DNA of 49,349 nt from Nemertoderma westbladi (Eukaryota; Xenacoelomorpha; Nemertodermatida; Nemertodermatidae), in contig JAUCBJ010003375.1 of NCBI GenBank assembly GCA_032718475.1, forward strand, positions 1-49,349, read 5' to 3'. The notes beneath the pieces are model-generated. The model was given only the letters and a program-made list of their open reading frames with translations. It made no database searches and was not told the DNA's origin. The translations under genes and the position numbers were made by a program. Positions within the stretch are counted from its first letter, which is position 1. Every line of letters starts with the position of its first letter. This document shows, piece by piece, positions 21,465 to 30,893 of this stretch.

Positions 21465-21970
21465 ACAACATGCTGATAGGAGGCGTGTGACAACATGCTG
21501 ATAGGAGGCGTGTGACAACATGCTGATAGGAGGCGTGTGACAACATGCTGATAGGAGGCGTGTGACAACATGCTGATAGGAGGCGTGTGACAACATGCTG
21601 ATAGGAGGCGTGTGACAACATGCTGATAGGAGGCGTGTGACAACATGCTGATAGGAGGCGTGTGACAACATGCTGATAGGAGGCGTGTGACAACATGCTG
21701 ATAGGAGGCGTGTGACAACATACTGATAGGAGGCGTGTGACAACATGCTGATAGGAGGCGTGTGACAACATGCTGATAGGAGGCGTGTGACAACATGCTG
21801 ATAGGAGGCGTGTGACAACATACTGATAGGAGGCGTGTGACAACATGCTGATAGGAGGCGTGTGACAACATGCTGATAGGAGGCGTGTGACAACATGCTG
21901 ATAGGAGGCGTGTGACAACATGCTGATAGGAGGCGTGTGACAACATGCTGATAGGAGGCGTGTGACAACA
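21465..21970. repeat. 25-bp minisatellite array, highly uniform
   Basis: About 20 copies of CAACATGCTGATAGGAGGCG followed by TGTGA. Only two units differ visibly (ACATACTG). All three minus frames are open because the 25-bp unit cycles through all phases without a stop; the resulting 180- to 208-codon frames are artefacts. The near identity points to recent expansion or ongoing homogenisation. Confidence 0.95.
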
Positions 21971-21999
21971 ACAGCTGGAACTGCTAAACTACCGGGATA

Positions 22000-23718
22000 A
22001 AAACAAGAATTGCATGGATATTTTGTTATTGTCGTTTTTTTATTCATGTTAAAAAATTAAAAAAACAACAAAAACACGATTTTTATTAAAAATTCGATTT
22101 TGTTTTTTTTTATTTGAAATATAATATTTTTTAGATTGGCCCTTCTGGGCAACCATAGTAATATGAATGAATATTATAAATACAAATAATATTATAAACA
22201 TTAATTATTATTAACTATATGGATTTATATTTTCTTATTTTTATTTTTTTTTATTAATTTTAATTTAAATTTTTTATTTAATAATTGATATTAATTATTC
22301 ATATAACTTACAAATAATATATAATATTTATATTATGCACGCAAAATTTTGTTTTTTTGCCTTTTTTATTTATCTAAAAGAAATTGTCTAAAAACATGGC
22401 TACATGTTAATATGTTTAATTAATAATTTGCTATAGAGAATATGTAATTATAATATTTCGGCGGTATTTATATTTCACCCACTCTAAAGTAAAAAAATTG
22501 GCCGAAACTTAAACTTCTAATCAAAAAAAGTTAAAAAAATAACATCCAAATAATTCATGGCTCAACAGATCAGCCGTCATTAAAACTCACAAATTTAATC
22601 TCGGAAATTTTTTATAGGTAAAAACAGGTATAAAGGATGCGGCGGATGTAGAATGGATAATTCTTCAATCTTTTATTGTTCTTAAGTATCCGACTTTCCA
22701 AAGCAATTATCTTTAGCGCAGCTTACTCTCCCCAAATCAGCGGCGTGATAATTAGCTATGCATCGCATTGCGAGGGATTGATCATAAGCCAGGCGACCTC
22801 TGCTTGTTCTCCCCACATCCAATCAACCAATCTTTTAGCCCCGCTCACTAATCTCGGGCCAATTACCTTTGCTGTGGATTCCCCCCAACCTGGAGAACTT
22901 ATCGCATCTCGGATTTGTGTCGGGGCGTTCTGTTACTTAAGAAATCACCGTCTCGGTAATTGAGAACCTGCGATTCGATGTGCACTTCACCGGGTATTGA
23001 TTGAGTGCTTGATGCCGCCAGATTGTCCGAATCCTATTCCGCAGTTTGGCTTTGAAATCGGTAATGTAATGAGACGGTGACGCAGCTGGGATCCGCATTT
23101 TTGAGTCGGTAATTATTCCCAAAGTTTGCATTCGAATCCGCTTATCTTTGCAGGTAATGATGGGATTAGGGGTATTTTTTTTAACAAATCACCGATATAT
23201 CGATCAACGTTGATTTCTTATTAATGATATGCGTTGGCGTGGTGGGGCGAGCTACAAAGTCTGTGTTGCCTTGCATACAGTTTAGTGTACGGGCCAAAGG
23301 GGCCATTGTCGGTCCGCCTTGCACAATGTTTGAATGCTAATATCCCAGATAGATATGGCTTCGTCGGATTTCAATAAGTTTGTAGTGTGAATAGAACAAA
23401 AACCACATGTTTAATAATATACAAACAATGCCTTTCTGGCCTCTGCAAACTGTTTACTGACATCTCCTTTCATCAGCAGCCCACAGCGCCACAGGCGAAG
23501 GCAGGCTGCGTCGTGGGTAGGGCTGAAATGCAGGATTTGGCACATGAAACTTTATGGTACACTACTGACCAATGAAAATAATCAGGTGCAGAACAGTTTT
23601 TAACAGATAGTAGTAACAAGCACGTTACAAAATAATTGTCCGAAATTCCATAAATTTCATAGATTATCGCCTCATGACTGACTCTAATAGTAATTACTTA
23701 ATTAATTTCTCGTTTCAG
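22000..23718. other. Remainder of the FN3 intron, unassigned
   Basis: 22,000-22,600 is very AT-rich with poly-T stretches. 22,600-23,160 is GC-richer and has open frames on both strands (22676-22963 plus; 22937-23131 minus). The minus frame contains SPSHYITDFKAKLRNRIRTI, faintly like the C-terminal region after the RNase H of some I-type non-LTR elements, but I cannot support a gene. 23,160-23,718 shows nothing. Confidence 0.4.
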
Positions 23719-23985
23719 ACTCATGCAGGTAACCTGTAACAGTATAGAGGTATCTTGGGACCCACCCCAAGTCAGTAACATTGAGAACATCGTGTTACGT
23801 TGGCGGGTTGTCGCCTATCCTCTATCAGTTACCGAGTCACCAAACGATCATGTTACCTTAGCTGCAACCTCCAACCGGCATATCGTAGAAGGGTTGTTAC
23901 AAGGTGCATTATATAGTCTCCAGCTAGAAGCCAACTTACTTGGACAGGTTAGACATTATGGGGAAAGGCACTTAAAATGTCGGAG
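23719..23985 (+). CDS. FN3-repeat protein, exon 11 (3' end uncertain)
   Basis: The first base completes Arg from exon 10. It encodes FN3-7: LMQVTCNSIEVSWDPP (A-B strands), VLRWRVVAYPLSV (C strand) and GLLQGALYSLQLEAN (E-F turn). Acceptor TTCTCGTTTCAG. Two donors are possible. The better match, GGACAG/GTTAGA at 23947/23948, ends in phase 0 and does not join in frame to the next exon. CGGAG/GTATTA at 23985/23986 ends in phase 2 and does. I give the phase-consistent end. Confidence 0.75.
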
Positions 23986-24731
23986 GTATTATTTGATTTG
24001 AAATTTACCAGGAATAGGACAGCCGGACAAATTTTGAATCACTCCAAATGATTGTTATCGTTCGCTAAAAACACCAGATTCACTCAGTTGCCACGTGCTG
24101 CTCGAATACCTAATGACTTTTTCAAACCGAGTATAGCTGCTAATCTCCATAAAGAAATCATATAAAACCATTACATTATTCATTTACTGTAGCAGTACTA
24201 GCAGCAAGGAAACTGATTAATAAATTGAATTTCTTGAAGTAATGGACGCAGTCTAAGAGTTTTGTGTATTTAATTATGTCACCGCGTTATAAGTTCAAAA
24301 CTAATTTTTTCCCACTACCACACGTATACTCACGGACACAAACTCACGAACCGTAATTTAATGTCATTTTCTGATGACACGGACCCCCCCCCACCCCATA
24401 TTTTTCTACAAATCTTTATCATATTGCTTGAAATTTGAAACACAACTAGTTCCACTCACCGTCGTTGACCCCATGAAGCCGGAATTTTCGATTTTGCCTT
24501 TACTTTTTTTTTTATAAGCGTTTTAAAAAAGTGTCTTTTGCGAAATCGCATACCCTCCGTATCGTGGCCATTCTTCACATTAGTAGTGATTTATTTATAT
24601 CAATAAAAACTTGCGTCGCAAGCGACAACACTTTTTGGTTAATTGTACCCCTTTTTGGCCACTTTTAAGCAGACTGACACTACAATGATGTGAATTTGGT
24701 TGAGAAAAGGGTGAGATTTAGGCGTTCATAG
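23986..24731. other. Intron, no further feature
   Basis: AT-rich intronic sequence with an interrupted poly-C stretch near 24,385. No gene, array or transposon end seen. Confidence 0.5.
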
Positions 24732-24831
24732 ATTGCAAGAATTATATAGTGAAACATCCAACAACATATCGGGTAAATGTGGGGAAACATCCGAGGAAAA
24801 TAAGGTGGCATTCCACACGCTCATCCGGCAG
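24732..24831 (+). CDS. FN3-repeat protein, exon 12 (tentative)
   Basis: A 100-base open segment between GCGTTCATAG and CGGCAG/GTATTT. In the frame that joins to the exon at 24882 it reads ETSNNISGKCGETSEENK then VAFHTLIRQ, a hydrophilic loop followed by a hydrophobic strand leading into PTQTIPICADPLVIR. That completes FN3-7. The start is uncertain: it is in frame only if exon 11 ends at 23985. Alternative acceptors at 24721 and 24749 were considered. Confidence 0.6.
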
Positions 24832-24881
24832 GTATTTAAATTTAATTTTTACATTTTTAATGTTTATTTTAATTATTATAG

Positions 24882-25039
24882 CAACCGACACAAACTATTC
24901 CAATATGTGCGGACCCTTTGGTTATAAGAACACCAGCACCAGTTGAAACACCGAAGTTGTACGTCACCGGCTATACACCAACCACTATTACTTTATATTG
25001 GGAGCACCCCGTGCTGTACACACTAATAGATGGATCAAA
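24882..25039 (+). CDS. FN3-repeat protein, exon 13
   Basis: Starts phase 0 after AATTATTATAG. It encodes the last strand of FN3-7 (TIPICADPLVIR) and opens FN3-8 with PAPVETPKLYVTGYTPTTI and the core Trp in TLYWEHP. The donor is ATCAAA/GTGAGT; the exon ends in phase 2 and the split codon becomes Asn with the first base at 30482. The following intron carries the 41-bp array and the rearranged gypsy element. Confidence 0.92.
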
Positions 25040-25114
25040 GTGAGTTAATGAGTCAGTTTATCGTTAAATGTATTATTTCGTGTGAGATGTATCGTCACTG
25101 ACAATGTCATTAAC

Positions 25115-26913
25115 TCAGTAGTTCAGACACCAACTCTAATCTGTATGTCAGTAACTCAGTAGTTCAGACACCAACAACTCTAATCTGTATGTCAGTAACT
25201 CAGTAGTTCAGACACCAACTCTAATCTATATGTCAGTAACTCAGTAGTTCAGACACCAACTCTAATCTGTATGTCAGTAACTCAGTAGTTCAGACACCAA
25301 CAACTCTAATCTGTATGTCAGTAACTCAGTAGTTCAGACACCAACTCTAATCTGTATGTCAGTAATTCAGTAGTTCAGACACCAACTCTAATCTGTATGT
25401 CAGTAACTCAGTAGTTCAGACACCAACTCTAATCTGTATGTCAGTAATTCAGTAGTTCAGACACCAACTCTAATCTGTATGTCAGTAATTCAGTAGTTCA
25501 GACACCAACAACTCTAATCTGTATGTCAGTAACTCAGTAGTTCAGACACCAACTCTAATCTGTATGTCAGTAACTCAGTAGTTCAGACACCAACTCTAAT
25601 CTGTATGTCAGTAACTCAGTAGTTCAGACACCAACTCTAATCTGTATGTCAGTAACTCAGTAGTTCAGACACCAACTCTAATCTATATGTCAGTAACTCA
25701 GTAGTTCAGACACCAACTCTAATCTGTATGTCAGTAACTCAGTAGTTCAGACACCAACAACTCTAATCTGTATGTCAGTAATTCAGTAGTTCAGACACCA
25801 ACTCTAATCTGTATGTCAGTAACTCAGTAGTTCAGACACCAACAACTCTAATCTGTATGTCAGTAACTCAGTAGTTCGGACACCAACTCTAATCTGTATG
25901 TCAGTAACTCAGTAGTTCAGACACCAACAACTCTAATCTGTATGTCAGTAACTCAGTAGTTCAGACACCAACTCTAATCTGTATGTCAGTAACTCAGTAG
26001 TTCAGACACCAACTCTAATCTGTATGTCAGTAACTCAGTAGTTCAGACACCAACTCTAATCTGTATGTCAGTAACTCAGTAGTTCAGACACCAACTCTAA
26101 TCTGTATGTCAGTAACTCAGTAGTTCAGACACCAACTATAATCTGTATGTCAGTAACTCAGTAGTTCAGACACCAACTCTAATCTGTATGTCAGTAACTC
26201 AGTAGTTCAGACACCAACTCTAATCTGTATGTCAGTAATTCAGTAGTTCAGACACCAACTCTAATCTGTATGTCAGTAACTCAGTAGTTCAGACACCAAC
26301 TCTAATCTGTATGTCAGTAACTCAGTAGTTCATACACCAACTCTAATCTGTATGTCAGTAACTCAGTAGTTCAGACACCAACAACTCTAATCTGTATGTC
26401 AGTAACTCAGTAGTTCAGACACCAACTCTAATCTGTATGTCAGTAACTCAGTAGTTCAGACACCAACTCTAATCTGTATGTCAGTAACTCAGTAGTTCAG
26501 ACACCAACAACTCTAATCTGTATGTCAGTAACTCAGTAGTTCAGACACCAACTCTAATCTGTATGTCAGTAACTCAGTAGTTCAGACACCAACTCTAATC
26601 TGTATGTCAGTAACTCAGTAGTTCAGACACCAACTCTAATCTGTATGTCAGTAACTCAGTAGTTCAGACACCAACTCTAATCTGTATGTCAGTAACTCAG
26701 TAGTTCAGACACCAACTCTAATCTGTATGTCAGTAACTCAGTAGTTCAGACACCAACTCTAATCTGTATGTCAGTAACTCAGTAGTTCAGACTCCAACTC
26801 TAATCTGTATGTCAGTAACTCAGTAGTTAAGACACCAACTCTAATCTGTATGTCACTAACTCAGTAGGCTAGTTCAGACACCAACTCTAATCTGTACGTC
26901 AGTAACTCAGTAG
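25115..26913 (+). repeat. 41-bp minisatellite array with a tRNA A-box-like core
   Basis: About 43 copies of a 41-bp unit (TGTCAGTAACTCAGTAGTTC, AGACACCAACTCTAATCTGT), with a 44-bp variant carrying CAACAACTC. The core TAACTCAGTAGTTCAGA resembles a tRNA D arm / A box (TAGCTCAGTNGGTAGAG). The right-most unit runs directly into a B box, so the array seems to have grown from the 5' half of a tRNA-derived sequence. Confidence 0.93.
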
Positions 26914-26948
26914 TTGTCCGCCTGTTGACCCGTGTTCGAATCATCGTT
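26895..26948 (+). repeat. tRNA-like segment at the array end
   Basis: GTCAGTAACTCAGTAGTTGT contains the A-box-like core of the array unit, and CCCGTGTTCGAATC about 20 bases downstream is a good B box. Spacing is shorter than in a normal tRNA and the stems do not pair well, so it is a SINE relic. Confidence 0.5.
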
Positions 26949-26978
26949 AAGAAATCTCTATTTCACCATAGTGAATGC

Positions 26979-27244
26979 TATGTTGTGAGGTGAGCCGAAA
27001 GATAAAACAAGAGTTTATCTGAAGCATGTACACAACATAATAATCAATATACTGATATAGATATAATAGATAAAGTAGCAGTCAGGTAGGCGCCGACTGC
27101 ATAGCAGATACCAGATTCCGGTATGGTAGGTATCAGTATGCAATAAGAAGACTGATGTGAGTAGGACAACCGACAGAACAGTATAACATATATATAATAT
27201 AGTATATGTATATAATAGTATATAGCTACGCTACGAGTATGTCA
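26979..27244 (-). mobile_element. LTR of a Ty3/gypsy-like element (3' LTR, minus strand)
   Basis: Bounded on the left by a 42-base segment (26977-27018) that recurs at 28431-28474, and on the right by a minus-strand polypurine tract. On the minus strand the shared segment ends ACAACATAGCA; at the right-hand copy this is followed at once by TGGCGCAG, a plausible primer-binding site, which fixes the LTR's 3' end. The polypurine tract (AAAGGGGGAGATGAGA in minus sense) occurs twice, at 27251-27270 and 27301-27322, in a tandem duplication of about 55 bp. Confidence 0.65.
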
Positions 27245-27318
27245 CGAGTATCTCTCATCTCCCCCTTTCAGTTTTAGTGAGTCTGGGAATGTATGTCAGT
27301 ACCTCTCATCTCCCCCTT

Positions 27319-27900
27319 TCAGTATTTAGTGAGTCTGGGAGATCGTCGCGGGATAATTTTTGACCTCACCTCGTCATCGAATGTAATGTTGCGTTTGGGT
27401 GGGGACCCACGAGGTGTGTCCGGATTGGACGGTATGGAAGGAGAGTTGCGTGCTCCGACAAAGCGACGGAGGTATCGACGGTTGCGTATGAGTTTGCGCC
27501 CATTCGAGAGGAGGATTTCGAAGCGGCGGAACCCGAGTTTTCCCACGATAGTGCCAGTGCGGTCCCACAGGCGTGTCCGTTGACTTTGTAGACGGACCAT
27601 CTCACCGAGAGCAAGCGGTGGGAGCGGATGTGCAGATAGGTTATAACGATCAGCCATGTCCTGTTTAAGGATACCAGCTCGAATATCAGAATCGGTGGTT
27701 GGCTTTGCGGCAAAGGAAGCAGGGTGTACTGGCACGCGGGATCGCATTGAACGTCCATAGAGTAACTGTGCAGGGGACAAACCAGTGGCAGATGGGGTGT
27801 TTCGCCACTCAAGGATGGCCTCAGCAAATGCGCGTTGATCAAGATGTTTATTAGTGGTTTGACACTTTTTTACGAGGGCCTTCATGGGATGTCCTGTGGT
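27319..27900 (-). pseudogene. Ty3/gypsy integrase C-terminal region
   Basis: About 190 codons of the distal part of a retroelement integrase. AILEWRNTPSATGLSPAQLL is the conserved end of the gypsy integrase core (W-R-N-T-P....SPAQLL.GR). It is followed by GEMVRLQSQRTRLWDRTGTI and GRKLIRNRRYLRRF, the usual C-terminal DNA-binding segment. The catalytic DDE core is absent. It is fused, out of frame, to gag sequence at about 27,890-27,930, so the element has lost most of pol. Confidence 0.85.
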
Positions 27901-28300
27901 CGCCAGCGGCGGCGGGCGCGGGGCCATGGCCGGGGGCTGTGGCAGCGCACGGGCCCGGGGTAATGGGAACCGGTACGGCTGGGCGTTGTTGATCCGTGAG
28001 GAACTGGAAGAAGGCGTTTTGCTGGTCGCTTGCGGCGGCCTGCTGTTCGCGGATGAAACCCATTAACACAGCGACGGAATCGCCTTCCACGGTTCGGTAC
28101 ACTTCCTCCACGCCAGGGTTGAAGGTGATATCGGACGCGGTATGTTTGCGGACAAATTTCATAATTATGCAACGCATAGAATTTGTGTTCATCTTGGCGT
28201 CGACGCCGATGCTGAACTGTGTAGCCCACTCCCGGAGTAGATCCCGTGGGGCGTCAGCAACGTCAGCCAAAGATGGTAAATCTTCCAAGTTGGATGCCAT
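27900..28300 (-). pseudogene. Gag N-terminal fragment of the same retroelement
   Basis: Starts at an ATG (28300 on minus): MASNLEDLPSLADVADAP, then REWATQFSIGVDAKMN, a helical acidic segment and GFIREQQAAASDQQNAFFQF, ending in a Pro/Ala-rich tract. It lies about 130 bases downstream of the candidate primer-binding site, where gag should begin. The composition is gag-like, but no zinc knuckle or capsid core remains. The frame does not continue into the integrase piece. Confidence 0.65.
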
Positions 28301-28430
28301 AACAGATGATACAGAAAATGTGTACCCGTGTACAGTTGAGTAAAGTAAGGTATGGTATTGCAGTATTGCGGTATTGCAAAGTTCAGAAGTTGGGGTGTAT
28401 CGCTGAGGTAGCAGACTACACAAACTGCGC

Positions 28431-28476
28431 CATGCTATGTTGTGAGGTGAGCCGAAAGATAGAACAAGAGTTTATG
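28431..28476 (-). mobile_element. Truncated 5' LTR end and primer-binding site
   Basis: Forty-two bases match the LTR end at 26977-27018 with one difference (AAAGATAGAAC versus AAAGATAAAAC). On the minus strand the LTR terminus ACAACATAGCA meets TGGCGCAGTTTGTG (about 28,418-28,431), which could pair with the 3' end of a tRNA. Only the last 42 bases of the LTR survive; at 28,476 the sequence changes to pol sequence on the plus strand. Confidence 0.6.
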
Positions 28477-28484
28477 TATTCTAC

Positions 28485-30186
28485 ATGAAAAAGGAATACG
28501 AGGCATACGCAGTCCACGCCGCTCGCCCCATACCATTTGCTTGCCGCGAGGAAATCAAAGAAAACCTCAATCAGATGGAATTAAAGGGAGTTATTTCAAA
28601 AGTGGACTACCCAACTGAGTTCGTTAGTCCCCTGGTCGTGACAACGAAAAAGAACGGTAAATTACGTATGTGCGTCGACCATACACAGTTGAATATTCAT
28701 ATATACCGACCAGTTCATCCCTTTCCGTCACCCCGCGATGTAGTATTCTCAATTCCCCATGGAATGCGCTACTTTTCCAAATTCGATGCGACCCATGGGT
28801 ATTGGCAAATACCTCTTGACGAGGACAGCCAACCTCTCACTACATTCGTTACCCCATATGGGCGCTATATGTATCTTCGCGCACCGATGGGTCTATCATG
28901 CTCCGGGGATGAATATTGCCGTCGAGGCGATGCTGCACTTGAGGGCCTAACAAATAGTAGAAAAATTGTAGACGACATCATCGTTTATACAACAACGTTT
29001 GACGAACACATCACTATTGTTTCGGAACTTTTAACCCGATGTCGTAACGCTTCAATAACTCTAAACCCTGACAAAATCGTTGTTGCGCAGCCAAGTGTAG
29101 AGTTTGCTGGCTATATTGTTGGCCACACTGGTGTCGAAGCTGATCCCAGCCGGGTATCAGCCTTCTCGGAATTCCCCATCCCAACGAACATCCGTGAGCT
29201 CCGCTTATTTTTTGGTTTAGTTAACCAACTCGGTGAGTTCTCCAATGAAATTGCCGCCGTTGCTGCTCCCTTACGACCGCTGCTGCAAACTCGCAACTCA
29301 TTTCTCTGGTTGGACGTGCACACCGCCGCCTTTAATGCCGTTAAACCTGCTTTGGTTTCCCCACCAGTGCTTTAACCTTTTAACCCTGCGTTGCCCACCG
29401 TCCACCGTCCTTCGCACGGATGCGTCTCGTCTCCAAGGCTTAGGATATGTGTTACTACAAAATCACAACGCTGATCTCAACTCACCTCCGAGCTGGCGTC
29501 TCATTCAATGTGGCTCTCGTTTCACAACTAATACCGAATCGCGCTACGCTATGTGTGAGCTTGAATTACTTGCTGTCGTATGGGCTGCATCAAAGTGCAA
29601 GTTATATCTCCAAGGCCTCACACACTTCGACATCGAAGTTGACCACAAACCATTAATTCCTATCCTCAACAGGTTCACCCTCGACCTCATTGAGAACCCC
29701 CGTCTCCAACGCCTCCGCGAGAAACTTGCCCCATATACGTTTACTGCTAAATGGGTCCCAGGGAAGGACAATCACTCAGCTGACGCTCTCTCACGAGCTC
29801 CTACCTCCGATCCGCAACCCAGTGATGAAGTATTATTCCATGATGACCACCACACAGCCGTCATCCAACGAGTCAGTGCTATAGATGATGAATCAGTCGC
29901 CGACGGACATCCCAGTCATGACCCTGCTCTCGACATCATCATCAACGCTGCTAAAACAGACATCCCCTACCAGGATCTGTACCATTACCTTGCCAATGGT
30001 AAAGACACTGATGACATACTGAAACAGTCAGTCCGTCAATATAAAAGTATACTACCGGAACTGTCAATCGACGGCGACCTCATTCTATATGGAGCCAGGA
30101 TCATTATCCCGAGTTCCATTCGTTGTGAAATCCTTAAGCGGTTACATGCCTCGCATCAAGGCATTGTTCGTACCAATCTCACGTAG
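28485..30186 (+). pseudogene. Ty3/gypsy pol fragment: reverse transcriptase, RNase H, integrase start
   Basis: The RT shows KFDATHGYWQIPLDE (motif A), APMGLSCSGDEYCRRGD (motif B) and RKIVDDIIVY (motif C, with the catalytic Asp pair). RNase H follows with RTDASRLQGLGYVL, ELELLAVVW, VDHKPL and HSADALSRAP. The fragment ends in ILKRLHASHQGI, the start of the integrase zinc domain, before a TAG at 30184. Two lesions near 29,370-29,410 break the frame: an in-frame TAA after SPPVL and a 7-bp tandem duplication of CACCGTC. Protease and the rest of integrase are missing. Orientation is opposite to the gag/integrase pieces. Confidence 0.93.
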
Positions 30187-30481
30187 ATAAGTTACTAGTA
30201 TAAACCGAAGCCATTTTTTCTCTATTTGAATTCCTATTTTTTTTCCTATTTTTTGTATGAAATACCCCGTGAATCCCGTAACCTATAACACTGTGCTCTT
30301 CCATTTAATGGGAAATTGTAATAATTGATTTCCGTTCTATATTGGGGTGAGTGGCCTCGTGTCCACTGTCCAGTTCCCAGCGGATAGCCAATGTGAAGTA
30401 CGTTTGGTGCACAAGCCGTGACAGGGCTCGCGGTTATTACGATTAGCTCACTATAATGTGATCTATTTTTGAACCTTTTAG

Positions 30482-30662
30482 TCCCCCGAGGTATCTGAAG
30501 CGCCATCTACTGGGGTATAGAATGGATATCAACGGGAAGACATACTTAGTGACGTCACCGGACTCCCAGTCGTGCAGTCTCACTCAGTGCCACCCTGGGA
30601 AACTGTATAGCATTGTTCTGGTCGCTGTGACAACTACCTTGAAGAAGGAATGGAAAACGCAG
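30482..30662 (+). CDS. FN3-repeat protein, exon 14
   Basis: The first base completes Asn from exon 13, then 60 codons to ACGCAG/GTGAGA. It reads PPRYLKRHLLGYRMDINGK (C strand with the GY-x-x-x-x-NG pattern of the other domains) and HPGKLYSIVLVAVTT (P-G-x-x-Y turn and F strand), completing the core of FN3-8. Acceptor GAACCTTTTAG. Phase and domain fit across a 5.4-kb intron confirm that the gypsy sequences are intronic insertions. Confidence 0.93.
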
Positions 30663-30893
30663 GTGAGAAATCTGTATTGTTAATTGATCCAAAAGGAATC
30701 AATGGCTGTTTCATGTTGTATATGTGTAAGATGTATGGTCATATATGGGTGTATGGTTCATGCTGTTCAAATTTCGCTGTTAGATCCAACAAAGTATTTT
30801 GGAAGTGGGGGCTACAATACGATTTAGTTTCCGTTCCGAAATACGAAAATTCGAATTTATTGTTTTGGTTTTAAGATTAGGGCTGGCTTAGCG

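Noticed and set aside
21335-22047. Minus-strand frames of 180-208 codons in the 25-bp array
   Set aside because: All three frames are open because of the unit; no independent evidence for coding.
22676-23131. Opposing frames of 95 and 64 codons
   Set aside because: A faint similarity to a non-LTR C-terminal region on minus is too weak, and both strands are open because the segment is less AT-rich.
27293-28066. Plus-strand frames over the gag/integrase region
   Set aside because: The minus strand has recognisable integrase and gag sequence; plus frames are shadows.
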